This document shows, piece by piece, positions 8,610-20,484 of a DNA stretch of 64,000 nucleotides. The notes under the pieces are model-generated. The model was not told the origin of the DNA, did not search any database, and saw only the letters and a program-made list of their open reading frames with translations. Both the position numbers and the translations under genes were made by a program. The stretch spans positions 197,732 to 261,731 of the forward strand of contig JAHDIK010000004.1 in NCBI GenBank assembly GCA_020630795.1, written 5' to 3'. How positions within the stretch are numbered: position 1 is the stretch's first letter; every line of letters begins with the position of its first letter. The stretch is from Colwellia sp. GTDB lineage: Bacteria > Pseudomonadota > Gammaproteobacteria > Enterobacterales > Alteromonadaceae.

Positions 8610-11069
8610 CTACAAATCGAATAAGTAGTTAAATTTAACACCGATAGTACGAGGCGAAACAACATAGTGTGAGTAAGCTCGATACATATCAGTTGTTGCA
8701 TCATTTATTATCTCATCAGGGAACTCAGCAAAGCCTGCTGCCTTTCCTGTACTTCTCGTTGCCGAATAGGCAAATTTATCAAACAAGTTATCTACGTATA
8801 AGGTAACTGACCATTCATCTTCCGATACAGTTGCCGATATATTGCTTAATGCATAACCTGGTAACGCTTCACCTTCCGCCTTTAAACCTGCCGAAGTGTA
8901 AATATCACTTTGTGCAGTAATGCCATACACAATATCTAGCATCTTATCGTCAAAAATCTCTTGCGAATAATTCAGCCCAAATGAAAATTGATGTTCCGGT
9001 GCTGCAGGTAATCTATCTCCATCGAGTGCAGAATATTCATTATATGCAGGATTTGTAGAAGGTAACTTTGTAAAAAAGCCTATTACATCTGATGTTAATT
9101 CAGCTTTCGCATAAGAATAACTTGCGAAAGCTGTCAAACTATCTGATAAAAGAGCTCTTGAAGAAACTTCTAATCCATGACTATTCGCAGACCCTGCATT
9201 AGCAGTATACGGAAGGTTACCATTCTCGGTAGTCGCTCCACTAACTTGTGCGTCTTCCCACTCAACGTTAAATATTGCGGCGTTGAAATGAAACTTGTTG
9301 TTGAACCATGTACTCTTAAACCCTAACTCATAGTTGGTTGTTGTATCTGGCTCGTACGAAAATTCTGATGGTAATGCACATAAACTTTGACCGGCTGGCA
9401 AAGGTTCTGGACAAGCTGCAATACCATTAGAGCCACCTAAACGAAAACCTTCACTTACAGTAACATAACCCATTACGTCGGGTGTAAATCTGTAATTTGC
9501 GTTGAACTTAAACAAATTACCGTCACCATCACTCGATGTTCTGGTAACCTTTTCTGGCCTAAATTCAGTCGTAGTACCTATAAGATCAGATTCCCAGTCC
9601 CATAGCGCTAAAGAAAATGCAGAACCTGAATCAATATCGTATTCGTAAAATCTAGCCCCTAAAGTTACTTCAAAGGCATCGGTAAACTGAAAGCTCACCT
9701 CACCAAACAATGCTTTTTCTACAAGTTCATTATCAGTAAACTGGAGATACTCAAGATCATCAGCACGATTAGAGCCTACAAAAGCCGCATAGTGTGGTGT
9801 ATATTCTTCGCTCAATGCGTTTTCTTCAGTTTTGTTGTAGTAGCCACCAACAATCCATGAAAACATTGAATCAGACTGACTCACTAAACGAATTTCTTGT
9901 GTAAAACTATTGTAATCTTCCGTTTCACGCGTGAACGCAGAAAATGTAGGGAAAGTCTCATAACTCCAAGGATTAGCAATTAACAAATCTGTTTGATCTC
10001 GCTGACCATCGTTTTTATGATTAGTAACACCTGTTGCCGATACTAGCTCTGCAAAACCTAAATCCGCGGTAATATCTAAACTGATCAATGAATCTTTGTT
10101 TTCTTCAGGCTCAAGGTAACGTTGAGTCGCTTCATATTTTCCTACGTAGTCTCGCAATTGATTACCTAAACCTAATGATTGATAACCACTTACAGTACGA
10201 CCTTCCACTTCGCTATTTTGATATAAATAAGTTAGTGTACCGTCTAACCATTCTGTTGGTGTCCAACGAATAGCAACCCTACTTGTAAAAACTTCTTCTC
10301 CGTTAGCGTCTGCTACTGATTTAATATTTTGCGCAACTTGTCCAGGATGAGACCAATCGGGATTAGGGTTTGAAACACCACCTTCACGAACTGTGTAAGC
10401 ATAATCAATAAAGCCAGGATCGTTATACATATTAAATGACGCACGAACAGCTAGAACATCTTCAATAATAGGAGCATTAACAATTAAACTGGTTTCTCCA
10501 CCCGCATTACTACTTTCTTCACCTTTGAATACATCACCATTAAACTCAATACTCGCCACATCAAGTTCTGCTTTTTTAGGCATATAACGAATTGCACCAC
10601 CTAATGTACCAGCACCGTATAATGTCCCTTGTGGACCAATTAACACTTCTACACGTTCTACGTCTATTAATCTTAAATCTACATCTAATGGCATTTCACC
10701 AAAGTATGTAGCAACAGTACCGCCATCAGATGATGGGCCCGTAGAGTTAGTACTTAAACCACGTACAATAATATTGTTACCACCTCGACCACCTTGGTCA
10801 GGAATAGTTAGGCCTGGAACCCAACGCGCTACTTCAGATACTTTTGCGATATTTTGATCTTTCATTATATCGCCATCTAATGCTGTAATGTTAAGTGGAG
10901 CTTCTTGAACGGTAGATGCACGTCTAGATGCAGTCACTTGAATGCGCTCAATACCTTCAACAGCAACTTCGCCTGTTTCTTCAGCAGCGACATAAACAGG
11001 TGTCGCAAACGCAGTTCCTAATGCTAAACAAATAGCTGACTTTCTAAATAAATGGGCATTATTAGGCAC
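8610..11069 (-). CDS. TonB-dependent outer-membrane receptor
   Basis: An 819-residue receptor of a different subfamily from the one near the window start. It has a signal peptide (about 1-29, ending VAA), then the TonB-box/plug segment IERIQVTASRR and a plug with NNIIVRGLSTNS and VERVEVLIGPQGTLYGAGTLGGAI. That pattern is typical of siderophore, vitamin or secondary-metabolite receptors of the FecA/fyuA-like group in Alteromonadales and sphingomonads. The barrel ends in GVKFNYLFDL with a terminal-aromatic-type beta signal. The promoter must lie in the 258-bp gap shared with the divergent HD-GYP gene. The ligand is unknown; no iron-box-like sequence was found by eye. Confidence 0.9.
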   Translation of the reverse strand: MPNNAHLFRKSAICLALGTAFATPVYVAAEETGEVAVEGIERIQVTASRRASTVQEAPLNITALDGDIMKDQNIAKVSEVARWVPGLTIPDQGGRGGNNIIVRGLSTNSTGPSSDGGTVATYFGEMPLDVDLRLIDVERVEVLIGPQGTLYGAGTLGGAIRYMPKKAELDVASIEFNGDVFKGEESSNAGGETSLIVNAPIIEDVLAVRASFNMYNDPGFIDYAYTVREGGVSNPNPDWSHPGQVAQNIKSVADANGEEVFTSRVAIRWTPTEWLDGTLTYLYQNSEVEGRTVSGYQSLGLGNQLRDYVGKYEATQRYLEPEENKDSLISLDITADLGFAELVSATGVTNHKNDGQRDQTDLLIANPWSYETFPTFSAFTRETEDYNSFTQEIRLVSQSDSMFSWIVGGYYNKTEENALSEEYTPHYAAFVGSNRADDLEYLQFTDNELVEKALFGEVSFQFTDAFEVTLGARFYEYDIDSGSAFSLALWDWESDLIGTTTEFRPEKVTRTSSDGDGNLFKFNANYRFTPDVMGYVTVSEGFRLGGSNGIAACPEPLPAGQSLCALPSEFSYEPDTTTNYELGFKSTWFNNKFHFNAAIFNVEWEDAQVSGATTENGNLPYTANAGSANSHGLEVSSRALLSDSLTAFASYSYAKAELTSDVIGFFTKLPSTNPAYNEYSALDGDRLPAAPEHQFSFGLNYSQEIFDDKMLDIVYGITAQSDIYTSAGLKAEGEALPGYALSNISATVSEDEWSVTLYVDNLFDKFAYSATRSTGKAAGFAEFPDEIINDATTDMYRAYSHYVVSPRTIGVKFNYLFDL

Positions 11070-11327
11070 AGTTTCTTCCTTTAAATTTCATGTTTTATTT
11101 ATTCAAATTATTTATATCCAACTAATAGCTGCAAATAAATAACAATATGTTTTTTATAATTATATTTATAACGATAGTCTATACCATCTCAAAAGGATTG
11201 CGAAAATATAATGTGTCAAATTCTTTCAAAACATACACACATTGCATAAATATTCACCTAACAGTTGTACCAAAGTTAAAAATACGTAAAAATGCTGTAA
11301 CAAAAATAATAATAATAAAACGAACTA

Positions 11328-12530
11328 ATGTCGCAAGAATTGTCGAACACTGTCACTATTGACGAGCTAAAACTCGGCATGTACGTTTTAGACGTAAAGT
11401 CTAAAAACCGTTTTTTCAAAATCAAAACCCAAGGTCTGGTTAAATCTCAAAAGATTATTGACCAACTGAAAAAACAAGGCGTTGTGAGCTTAGTTGTAAA
11501 AGCACAAGAAGAAAGCGTTGAAGATACACAAAACTCACCTTCTCAAACACCTAATATTCCCCAAAAAAATAAACCTAAAGCAACAGTTAAAACCAAGTCA
11601 TTAGAAGATGAGTTTCACTTATCTTGTAAAATATACGATAACGCAACCGACTGTATAAAAACGATATTTGATGACATTCAATCAGGTCAAAAAGTTAATT
11701 TTAATGCAGTAAATGAATTGGCTTCTGAAATTACTGAATCAGTCATTCGTAATGAATATGCAATGTCTATCTTAACTCGTATTCGTCATCAATCGACTTA
11801 CCAATGGGAGCACGCAATTAACTCTGGTGTTTTGTTGTGCGGCTTTAGTTTATTTTTGGGTATTAAAAAAGAAACCGCGACAGAAATTACCATTGGCGCA
11901 ATTCTTCACGACATTGGCGTTGCAAAAGTCCCTAAAGGTATTACGGATAAAAAAGGTAAGCTTACTGCGAATGAAAAAGATGTTGTTCAAAAACATGTTT
12001 CGTGGGGACATCAAATATGCAAAAACGATGGCGTATTAAATAAAATAACAACCGACATGCTAATAAACCATCACGAACGGTTAGATGGTTCGGGTTATCC
12101 ACGTGGTATCGAAGCAGGAAAACTATCTAAACTCGCTCGTATTACTGCCATTGTTGATGTATACGATGCCATGACAGGTGACAAATACTACAAGCAAGGT
12201 GAGCAACCTATTAATGCTTTACGTTATCTGCTCGCTAAAAATGAAAAATTTGATCGTGTTCTGGTTCAACAATTCATTAAGTTTATTGGTGTTCATCCTG
12301 TTGGGTCGTTGGTTAAGCTATCGAACGACTTACTCGCAATTGTTACCCAAGGAAACCGACGAGATCCACTAAAACCTAAAGTAACAGCATTCTACAATAC
12401 TAAGCATAGCCGTAATATTACATCAAAAGAGATTTGCTTAATCAAAGAGCCAATATCGATTATTGCGTCGGCGAGAGCTGAAGATTATAAGATTAATTTA
12501 TCTAAAGTTATTAGAGAAATAATCGGTTAA
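11328..12530 (+). CDS. HD-GYP domain protein, predicted cyclic-di-GMP phosphodiesterase
   Basis: A 400-residue soluble protein. Residues about 8-135 are the DUF3391-type N-terminal domain (IDELKLGMYVLDV). Residues about 150-330 are HD-GYP: HDIG at 194-197 supplies the metal-binding His-Asp, and HHERLDGSGYP at 248-258 carries the GYP signature. Such enzymes hydrolyse c-di-GMP to GMP, lowering biofilm and raising motility programmes; the intact motifs predict activity. There is no receiver domain, so the input is probably protein-protein contact or the DUF3391 domain. It is monocistronic, closes with its own terminator and has only a weak ribosome site upstream of the chosen ATG. Confidence 0.88.
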   Translation: MSQELSNTVTIDELKLGMYVLDVKSKNRFFKIKTQGLVKSQKIIDQLKKQGVVSLVVKAQEESVEDTQNSPSQTPNIPQKNKPKATVKTKSLEDEFHLSCKIYDNATDCIKTIFDDIQSGQKVNFNAVNELASEITESVIRNEYAMSILTRIRHQSTYQWEHAINSGVLLCGFSLFLGIKKETATEITIGAILHDIGVAKVPKGITDKKGKLTANEKDVVQKHVSWGHQICKNDGVLNKITTDMLINHHERLDGSGYPRGIEAGKLSKLARITAIVDVYDAMTGDKYYKQGEQPINALRYLLAKNEKFDRVLVQQFIKFIGVHPVGSLVKLSNDLLAIVTQGNRRDPLKPKVTAFYNTKHSRNITSKEICLIKEPISIIASARAEDYKINLSKVIREIIG

Positions 12531-12561
12531 CCAAAGTGTGATAACAGTATATTGTAGAGAT

Positions 12562-12590
12562 AAAAAAACCAGCGAAATGCTGGTTTTTTT
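12562..12590. terminator. Bidirectional terminator between the HD-GYP gene and secF
   Basis: Arms AAAAACCAGC and GCTGGTTTTT close a 5-nt loop, with A- and T-runs of seven on the two sides. It serves the convergent HD-GYP and queA-secF units. The same ACCAGC/GCTGGT stem recurs after mutS. Confidence 0.9.
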
Positions 12591-12612
12591 TATCGGGTTG
12601 ATATCTTATGAA

Positions 12613-13560
12613 TTAAGGCATCATTTGTTCTTGGTCTTCACCTTCTTTCTCAATAACTTCAGGTATTAAGTCTTCTTTCGAAATACCTAAAGATAATGCG
12701 ATAGAACTCGCTATATAAATTGAAGAATACGTGCCTACAAATACACCAAACAATAACGCTGTAGAGAAACCATGAATAAGTTCACCACCTTTAAAGAAGA
12801 GTGCGCCAAGTACAAGTAGCGTTGTTAATGAAGTGATAAACGTACGGCTTAACGTTTGTGTTAATGAAATATCAATAACTTCTGACGGCGAACCTTCACG
12901 AACTTTTCTGAAATTTTCACGAATACGATCCGATACAACAATAGTATCGTTTAGCGAGTAACCAATTACCGCTAAAATCGCCGCTAATACAGTTAAATCA
13001 AATTCCAATTTAAGGAACGAGAACAAACCTAACGTTAACAATACATCATGAAAAAGTGCAGCAACAGAACCTAAAGCAAAGCGCCATTCAAAACGAAAAG
13101 CAACATACACTAAGATACAAATTAACGCTGTAAGCATGGCTAAACCGCCCTGCTCGGCTAATTCATCACCTACACTACCACCAACAAATTCTATGCGTCG
13201 CATATCCATTTCTTGGCCTGTACCTTTTTTCAAAGTAGATAGTACTTCGTTACCTAATAGCTCAACCTTTTTACCTTGACGCTCAGCTAAACGAATAACA
13301 ACATCACGACTTGATCCGTATAGTTGTACTACAGCATCATCATAACCGTTGTTGTCTAATACACTACGGATTTTAGTTAAATCAGCAGCTTCTTTAAAAC
13401 CAACTTCGATTAACGTACCGCCTGTAAAGTCTAGGCCAAATTGAAGCTTATTCTCATACAAGGTATAAATCGATGCACACATCAACAATAAGCTGAAAAG
13501 CATGGCTGGCTTTCTATAACGCATAAAAGCGAGAGTATTTTTTAATTTTAAAAATTGCAT
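12613..13560 (-). CDS. secF: Protein translocase subunit SecF
   Basis: A 315-residue inner-membrane protein of the usual SecF length (E. coli 323). With SecD and YajC it forms the proton-driven accessory complex of the Sec translocon that pulls exported proteins into the periplasm. It shows the first membrane segment (about residues 15-31), a periplasmic domain opening with GLDFTGGTLIEV, then five further membrane segments with the conserved YSLNDTIVVSDRIREN region. It is the last gene of queA-tgt-yajC-secD-secF, 20 bp after secD, and ends before a strong terminator. The C-terminal tail is acidic (EGEDQEQ). Confidence 0.97.
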   Translation of the reverse strand: MQFLKLKNTLAFMRYRKPAMLFSLLLMCASIYTLYENKLQFGLDFTGGTLIEVGFKEAADLTKIRSVLDNNGYDDAVVQLYGSSRDVVIRLAERQGKKVELLGNEVLSTLKKGTGQEMDMRRIEFVGGSVGDELAEQGGLAMLTALICILVYVAFRFEWRFALGSVAALFHDVLLTLGLFSFLKLEFDLTVLAAILAVIGYSLNDTIVVSDRIRENFRKVREGSPSEVIDISLTQTLSRTFITSLTTLLVLGALFFKGGELIHGFSTALLFGVFVGTYSSIYIASSIALSLGISKEDLIPEVIEKEGEDQEQMMP

Positions 13561-13580
13561 ATTAAATATTTCGCTCTAAT

Positions 13581-15428
13581 TTAAATTGATATTTTGTCGA
13601 GGCGCTTACCACCCCAAACAGCGTTTACAACCGTACGAGTACCAATTACCGCAGTAAACATCGATGTGATAATACCGATTGATAATGTAATCGCGAACCC
13701 TTTAATTGGACCAGTACCCACAGCAAATAAAATAAGTGCTGCAATAAGGGTTGTAATGTTTGCATCAATAATGGTTGAGAATGCAGCATCGTATCCTTGA
13801 TGTATAGATTGCTGTATTGATTTACCTGTTCTGATCTCTTCACGTATACGTTCAAATATCAGCACGTTTGCGTCAACCGCCATACCAACAGTAAGAACAA
13901 TACCCGCCATACCAGGAAGTGTTAAGGTTGCTCCTGGTATCATTGACATAATACCAATGATCAATACTAAGTTTGCACCCAACGCAAGGTTAGCAACAAT
14001 ACCGAATGCACGGTAATAGATAAGCATGAATACAAAAACTAAACCAAAGCCCATAAGAATCGCTTGAAAACCTAATTGAACATTTTCAGCACCTAACGTA
14101 GGACCAACAGTACGCTCTTCAACAATTTGAATAGGCGCTATTAATGCACCAGCACGTAAAAGTAACGCTAAGCTATGTGCTTCTGCTTGGCTACCTGCAC
14201 CAGTAATACGGAAACTATTACCTAAACGAGATTGGATTGTTGCAACACTGATAACTTCTTCAACTTTTTCAAAGATAGTATTACCTTCAGCATCTTTCTT
14301 TTTAGTTGGTTTATATTCAATAAACACGGTTGCCATTGGCTTACCAATGTTGTTTTTAGTGAAGTTTGATATTTTGCTACCACCAGCAGCGTCTAAATCA
14401 ATGTTAACTTGAGGGCGGCTGTATTCGTCAAACCCTGATTTAGCATCAACAATATGACTACCTTCAAGCATTACACGCTTTTTCAGTAATACAGGCTTAC
14501 CATCTTTTTCATATAAAACTTCAGAACTTGCAGGAACACGACCATTTAATGCCGATGCTAAATCACCTTCGGTATCAACCATTCTAAAATCGATTGTTGC
14601 TGTTGCACTTAATATCGCTTTTGCAACGGCTGTATCTTGTACACCCGGTAATTCAATCACGATGTGCTTTTTACCTTGGCGTTGTACCAAAGGTTCAGCA
14701 ACACCTAATTCGTTAACACGGTTACGAATAATGGTAATATTTTGCTGTAGTGCATAGTCGCGAACTTCTTTAATTTTAGCTGCAGTCATTGTTGCAGTTA
14801 ATGATAAAGCGTCGCTATCCGTTGAAAGTAATAAGCCACCAAATTTCTTTTTAATAAACTTTTCGGCTTTGTCTAAGTCTTCAACTTTACGAAAAATAAC
14901 TTGAATACCTTTATCAGTATTTTTTACTGAACGGTAACGTATTTTTTCACCACGTAAGTCTGCTCTAAAACTGTCTACAACATTGGTTGTAGCCTTAGAT
15001 AAAGCGACTTTCATGTTAACTTCCATCAAGAAGCTAACACCACCACTTAAATCTAAACCCAGTTTCATTGGCGTTCCACCTAACTTTGCTAACCACTCAG
15101 GAGTTGCAGGTGTAAGGTTTAACGCTACAGAGTAGTTGTCACCTAAATCTTCTATCAACAAATCACGAGCTTGTAGCTGGTCTTCTGTATTTAAGAAGCG
15201 AGCTAAAATTTGATCTTTATTTAGAACGATATTTAGAAATGAAATGTTTTCATTGTTGAGCTTGGTTTTTACGGTATCTAATGTCGAAGCATTAATTTCA
15301 ACGCCACGTAATCCAGAAATTTGCACTGCTGGATCTTTACCGAAGTAATTCGGCGTTGCGTATAAAGCACCAAGGGCAACTATAATAAGCACCATTAGTG
15401 TTTTCCATAATGGATATTTGTTTAACAC
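13581..15428 (-). CDS. secD: Protein translocase subunit SecD
   Basis: A 615-residue subunit matching E. coli SecD in length. One N-terminal membrane segment is followed by a large periplasmic P1 domain (about 30-450, including the [14 protein letters not shown] motif) and five C-terminal membrane helices. Helix 4 holds [17 protein letters not shown], whose Asp is the conserved proton-path residue. The start codon is GTG, preceded by AGGA at proper spacing. It overlaps no gene; a hairpin lies in the 70-bp gap from yajC. It works with SecF and YajC in post-translocational pulling. Confidence 0.97.
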   Translation of the reverse strand: MLNKYPLWKTLMVLIIVALGALYATPNYFGKDPAVQISGLRGVEINASTLDTVKTKLNNENISFLNIVLNKDQILARFLNTEDQLQARDLLIEDLGDNYSVALNLTPATPEWLAKLGGTPMKLGLDLSGGVSFLMEVNMKVALSKATTNVVDSFRADLRGEKIRYRSVKNTDKGIQVIFRKVEDLDKAEKFIKKKFGGLLLSTDSDALSLTATMTAAKIKEVRDYALQQNITIIRNRVNELGVAEPLVQRQGKKHIVIELPGVQDTAVAKAILSATATIDFRMVDTEGDLASALNGRVPASSEVLYEKDGKPVLLKKRVMLEGSHIVDAKSGFDEYSRPQVNIDLDAAGGSKISNFTKNNIGKPMATVFIEYKPTKKKDAEGNTIFEKVEEVISVATIQSRLGNSFRITGAGSQAEAHSLALLLRAGALIAPIQIVEERTVGPTLGAENVQLGFQAILMGFGLVFVFMLIYYRAFGIVANLALGANLVLIIGIMSMIPGATLTLPGMAGIVLTVGMAVDANVLIFERIREEIRTGKSIQQSIHQGYDAAFSTIIDANITTLIAALILFAVGTGPIKGFAITLSIGIITSMFTAVIGTRTVVNAVWGGKRLDKISI

Positions 15429-15462
15429 AATATCTTCCTATTTTTGTTGATAAATCATTAAG

Positions 15463-15490
15463 TCTGCGTCGCTAAAACGCGTGACGCAGA
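15463..15490 (-). repeat. Hairpin in the yajC-secD gap
   Basis: Perfect 8-bp arms TCTGCGTC and GACGCAGA enclose a 12-nt loop. On the minus strand no T-run follows, so it does not look like an intrinsic terminator. It begins 9 nt after the yajC stop and could protect the yajC mRNA end or tune read-through into secD. Confidence 0.5.
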
Positions 15491-15498
15491 ATTAAATA

Positions 15499-15834
15499 TT
15501 ACAAAGACTTCATAGTGCCTTTTGGAAGTACTGCACTTACTGCACCTTTTTGTACTGTAACTTCAGTGCCTTCAGCAATACTTACAACGATGAAGTCTTT
15601 TTCATCAGATACTTTAACGATTTTGCCAACAATACCACCTTGCGTTAACACTTCGTCACCCTTTGAAAGAGAAGACATTAAGCTTTTATGCTCTTTAACA
15701 CGCTTAGCTTGTGGGCGGTAAATCATGAAATAAAATACTGCACCAAACACTGCCAACATAATAAGCATTTCCATACCGCCACCTGCTGGTGCTGGAGCCG
15801 CTGCTGCGTGTGCTTTACTAATAAATAAACTCAT
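15499..15834 (-). CDS. yajC: Sec translocon accessory protein YajC
   Basis: A 111-residue small membrane protein (E. coli 110). It has an Ala/Gly-rich N-terminus, one membrane helix (about 22-40, LIMLAVFGAVFYFMIYRP) and the cytosolic family block RPQAKRVKEHKSLMSSLSKG, followed by DEVLTQGGIVGKI. It associates with SecDF. A strong ribosome site (GAGGA, 5 nt before ATG) fixes the start. It lies between tgt and secD, as in E. coli. Confidence 0.96.
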   Translation of the reverse strand: MSLFISKAHAAAAPAPAGGGMEMLIMLAVFGAVFYFMIYRPQAKRVKEHKSLMSSLSKGDEVLTQGGIVGKIVKVSDEKDFIVVSIAEGTEVTVQKGAVSAVLPKGTMKSL

Positions 15835-15906
15835 AAAATCCTCTTCTATTTCTTTTTGTAATGAATAATTAAAATTTAACTAAAACTAATAAGGTTTAAT
15901 ATACCG

Positions 15907-17085
<1,179 letters not shown>

Positions 17086-17130
17086 CTAAACAGGCCAGCA
17101 ACATATTGGTATTAATAAGCTAACGAGAAC

Positions 17131-18180
17131 TTATTGGTCATTCTTTTTGGTGAGGAACATAGCATCACCATAACTAAAAAATCGATATTGATTATCAACA
17201 GCATGTTTATACGCCGACATAATATTTTCATAACCAGAAAACGCACTAACTAACATTAATAACGTTGACTCTGATAAATGGAAGTTTGTAATTAAAGCGT
17301 CAATCACTTTAAATTCATAACCTGGTGTAATGAAAATATCAGTGTCGCCGTAAAATTCTGTTAATGCTTCATTTTTATCTTGAGCTGCTTTGGCCGCACT
17401 TTCTAAAGAACGTACAGAAGTTGTACCTACACCTATAACGCGATGCCCGTTAGCTTTTGTTTGATTTATTTGCTCAACAACACTTTGCGGCACTTCAACA
17501 TATTCAGCATGCATAATGTGATCAGCTATTTCATCCACTTTTACAGGCTGAAAAGTACCAGCTCCTACATGCAGTGTTACAAACGCGAAATTCACGCCTT
17601 TATTTTTTAGCGTTTCTAACAACGCATCATCAAAATGTAAGCCTGCAGTTGGCGCAGCTACTGCTCCAGGCTTTTCATTGTAAACGGTTTGGTAACGCTC
17701 GCGATCGCTGTCTTCATCAGGGCGGTCAATGTAAGGAGGAAGAGGCATATGTCCTATTTCATCTAACATTGCTAATACAGGCTGCTCGCCGTGTACTTCT
17801 AATTCAAATAAAGGGCCATGCCTAGCAACCATAGTCGCAGTTACTTTATCTTCAAGAATAACTTCTGTTCCGACTTTAGGAGACTTACTTGAACGGATAT
17901 GTGCTAAAAAGCGTTTGTCGTCAATCAACCGCTCTACCAACACTTCAATTTGGCCGCCAGTAGATTTTTTCCCGAACATACGAGCAGGAATAACACGCGT
18001 ATTGTTAAAAACGAGCAAGTCGCCAGCCTTAAGCTTATCAACAATATTTAAAAAATTTAGGTCTTCAATGTTTCCTGTATTCCCATCAAGCGACATAAGT
18101 CGACTTGCTGTTCTATCAGCTTTTGGGTAACGAGCAATAAGCTCTTCAGGTAAATCAAAGGAAAAATCGGCTACACGCAT
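17131..18180 (-). CDS. queA: S-adenosylmethionine:tRNA ribosyltransferase-isomerase
   Basis: A 349-residue cytosolic enzyme that moves the ribosyl part of SAM onto preQ1-tRNA to make epoxyqueuosine. It begins [19 protein letters not shown], very close to the family start. It contains [51 protein letters not shown] and the C-terminal [19 protein letters not shown], all hallmark QueA blocks. It is the first gene of the queA-tgt-yajC-secDF unit. Its promoter should lie in the 214-bp gap shared with the divergent aceK gene. Confidence 0.97.
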   Translation of the reverse strand: MRVADFSFDLPEELIARYPKADRTASRLMSLDGNTGNIEDLNFLNIVDKLKAGDLLVFNNTRVIPARMFGKKSTGGQIEVLVERLIDDKRFLAHIRSSKSPKVGTEVILEDKVTATMVARHGPLFELEVHGEQPVLAMLDEIGHMPLPPYIDRPDEDSDRERYQTVYNEKPGAVAAPTAGLHFDDALLETLKNKGVNFAFVTLHVGAGTFQPVKVDEIADHIMHAEYVEVPQSVVEQINQTKANGHRVIGVGTTSVRSLESAAKAAQDKNEALTEFYGDTDIFITPGYEFKVIDALITNFHLSESTLLMLVSAFSGYENIMSAYKHAVDNQYRFFSYGDAMFLTKKNDQ

Positions 18181-18394
18181 GTTAATTTCTAGTACTTTTC
18201 TTGATAAAAAAACGCGTAATTTTAGAGCTACAAGCCTTTAATAGCAAGAGAAATGTAGATTTAATCAGTTTTGCTAACGTACAGAATAACGCTCACTTAA
18301 ATTTAGCGTATTTATACCCAGCATTCATCAAACCTTGCTCCATATTCATATGATTTATAATATGCTCATAGCATCTTGTTAACGAGGTTGAATT

Positions 18395-20137
18395 ATGAAG
18401 AGTCTTGCCCAAGCAATTGCACAAAATATTTTATCAGGATTTGAACGCCATATTTTTCTTTATAGTGAAATTACCAAGTCGGCAAAGACACGTTTCGAAC
18501 AATGCCAGTGGAACGAAGTTCAGAAAGCTGCAAGGCAACGAACTGACTTTTACGAACACCGTGTAACTGAAACGCTTCAACAACTTAATGATGATTTTGA
18601 TATTAAGGAACTAAACGAATCGTTGTGGTTAGAAGTTAAAATGGCCTATATCGGATTGCTAGCAAAGCATAACCAACCTGATTTAGCAGAGTCTTTCTAC
18701 AACTCCGTATTCTGTAATTTGTTTTCTCGACAATATTATCACAACGGATACATATTCGTAGAAAGTACCGCGTGTAGATTAGACTGCGAGCAACCACCCG
18801 CTATTTATACTCGTTATCAACCCGCTGAAAAAGGCGTGTTTAATACCATCAAAGACATGGTTACCTCTCCACAATTTGACGTGAACTTTCAAGATATAGA
18901 CCGAGACGTAAACTGTTTAATTAATGTGTTTCGTCAGCGCGCTAAAAAAACAATGTTTCAAATTGAAACATTGCAGTTTGATCTACTCAATTTTGTATTT
19001 TACCGTAACAAAGGCGCATACTTAATTGGTAGAGTTATTTCGCCAGCGGGTATTACGCCATTTATTTTCTCTGTTTTAAATGATCCTGAAAAAGGATTGT
19101 ATCTTGATGCTGTATTAACCGACGAAGAAAGTATGGCCGTAGTATTTGGTTTTGCACGTGCATACTTTTTTGTAGATTGCGAACATCCATATGCGTTAGT
19201 AAATTTTTTACAATCGCTTATACCGCACAAAACTCGTGCCGATTTATATTCAGCCATTGGCTATCACAAACAAGGTAAAACGCAGTTTTATCGCGATTTT
19301 TTAAATCATTTATCTACAAGCAACGACAAATTCGAACTTGCCGCTGGTATAAAAGGTATGGTGATGAGCGTATTTACTCTTCCCTCTTACCCCTATGTTT
19401 TTAAAATTATTAAAGACAAATTCGCGCCTAGTAAAAACATGACTAAACAAGATGTTAAAGATAAATATCGTTTAGTTAAACACCATGACCGTGTGGGAAG
19501 AATGGCAGACACCATGGAGTACTCGGAAGTTGCTTTCCCTAAAAGTCGGTTTTCAACAGAGCTACTCGAAGAACTGTATCAAGTTGCACCATCTATCATT
19601 CGTGAAGAAAACGAGCTTATTGTTATTCAGCACTTATACATTGAACGCCGCATGATTCCATTAAACATATATTTGTCTAATGCTAACGAAGAAGAAACCA
19701 AGGAAGCGCTTTACGGGTACGGCCAAGCAATAAAGCAGTTAATTGCTGCCGATATATTCCCAGGAGACATGTTACTCAAAAACTTTGGGGTTACGCGCCA
19801 TGGCCGAGTGATCTTTTACGATTACGATGAAATAACTTACATGAATGAAGTTAACTTTAGAACAATACCAGAACCTAAAACTGAAGAACAAATATACGCG
19901 GCAGAACCATGGTATTCAGTTGCACCCGAAGATGTTTTTCCAGAAGAGTTAGCAACATTTGCATTGTCTAACAGAAAATACCGAGAAGCTTTTAAAGCGG
20001 TACATGAAGACTTATTGCACGCCGACTATTGGAAGAATGTGCAGGAAAACTTAAAAAATAAAGTATACGGCGACGTATATCCATACCCAGACGAGTTGCG
20101 CTTTTGTAATATGTTCCCTGCCGAACAGGTTAAATAG
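18395..20137 (+). CDS. aceK: Isocitrate dehydrogenase kinase/phosphatase
   Basis: A 580-residue bifunctional enzyme (E. coli 578). It phosphorylates and dephosphorylates isocitrate dehydrogenase, diverting flux to the glyoxylate shunt on acetate or fatty acids. It starts with the family block LAQAIAQNILSGFERHI and contains the AceK-specific nucleotide loop AAGIKGMVMSVFTLPSYPY and the kinase region GDMLLKNFGVTRHGRVIFYD. In enteric bacteria aceK follows aceB and aceA; here it stands alone, so the shunt genes must be elsewhere. A TATAAT at 18356-18361, with TTGCTC 15 bp upstream, could be its promoter, although that spacing is short. Confidence 0.96.
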   Translation: MKSLAQAIAQNILSGFERHIFLYSEITKSAKTRFEQCQWNEVQKAARQRTDFYEHRVTETLQQLNDDFDIKELNESLWLEVKMAYIGLLAKHNQPDLAESFYNSVFCNLFSRQYYHNGYIFVESTACRLDCEQPPAIYTRYQPAEKGVFNTIKDMVTSPQFDVNFQDIDRDVNCLINVFRQRAKKTMFQIETLQFDLLNFVFYRNKGAYLIGRVISPAGITPFIFSVLNDPEKGLYLDAVLTDEESMAVVFGFARAYFFVDCEHPYALVNFLQSLIPHKTRADLYSAIGYHKQGKTQFYRDFLNHLSTSNDKFELAAGIKGMVMSVFTLPSYPYVFKIIKDKFAPSKNMTKQDVKDKYRLVKHHDRVGRMADTMEYSEVAFPKSRFSTELLEELYQVAPSIIREENELIVIQHLYIERRMIPLNIYLSNANEEETKEALYGYGQAIKQLIAADIFPGDMLLKNFGVTRHGRVIFYDYDEITYMNEVNFRTIPEPKTEEQIYAAEPWYSVAPEDVFPEELATFALSNRKYREAFKAVHEDLLHADYWKNVQENLKNKVYGDVYPYPDELRFCNMFPAEQVK

Positions 20138-20251
20138 CAATCTATTACGATTGAAATATGATGATAATGTTGATTTATTGAGCGAACAGATAATATTTAT
20201 AACATTATGCTTTACCTTTGATTTGGCTTGGGTATAATTCGTTTCCGTTGC

Positions 20252-20328
20252 AGGGGTGTAGTTCCAATTGGTAGAACAGCGGTCTCCAAAACCGACGGTT
20301 GGGAGTTCGAATCTCTCCACCCCTGCCA
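20252..20328 (+). tRNA. tRNA-Trp (anticodon CCA)
   Basis: The 77-nt gene folds as a full cloverleaf. The acceptor stem is AGGGGTG / CACCCCT with discriminator G and encoded CCA. The D-arm is GTTC / GAAC, the anticodon loop is CTCCAAA, and the T-arm is GGGAG / CTCTC around TTCGAAT. The anticodon stem GCGGT / ACCGA has one G-A mismatch at its outer pair (27-43). A TATAAT at 20233-20238 with TTTACC 16 bp upstream fits a promoter. It is a single gene between aceK and holD, without the secE-nusG neighbours it has in E. coli. Confidence 0.97.
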
Positions 20329-20484
20329 ATTTCTCTTCTCGTATATCTCTTTTTTCATTACTTTCATTAATACGTATTCTACTATTTATCATCTAAACCT
20401 AAGTCAGTATTATTTAAGTTTTATCTGATATCTGTCATCATACGTTAAATTATTTTTCATCAATTAAAGTAACCGACTCTTCAA

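Noticed and set aside
20252-20328. G-A mismatch in the tRNA-Trp anticodon stem as a sign of a pseudogene
   Set aside because: All other stems pair, the CCA end is encoded, and the outer 27-43 pair tolerates mismatches; it also has a promoter.
20051-20392. A 113-codon minus-strand frame with GVERFELPTVGFGDRC
   Set aside because: It is the antisense of tRNA-Trp and the end of aceK. This tRNA-derived false peptide is a familiar database artefact.
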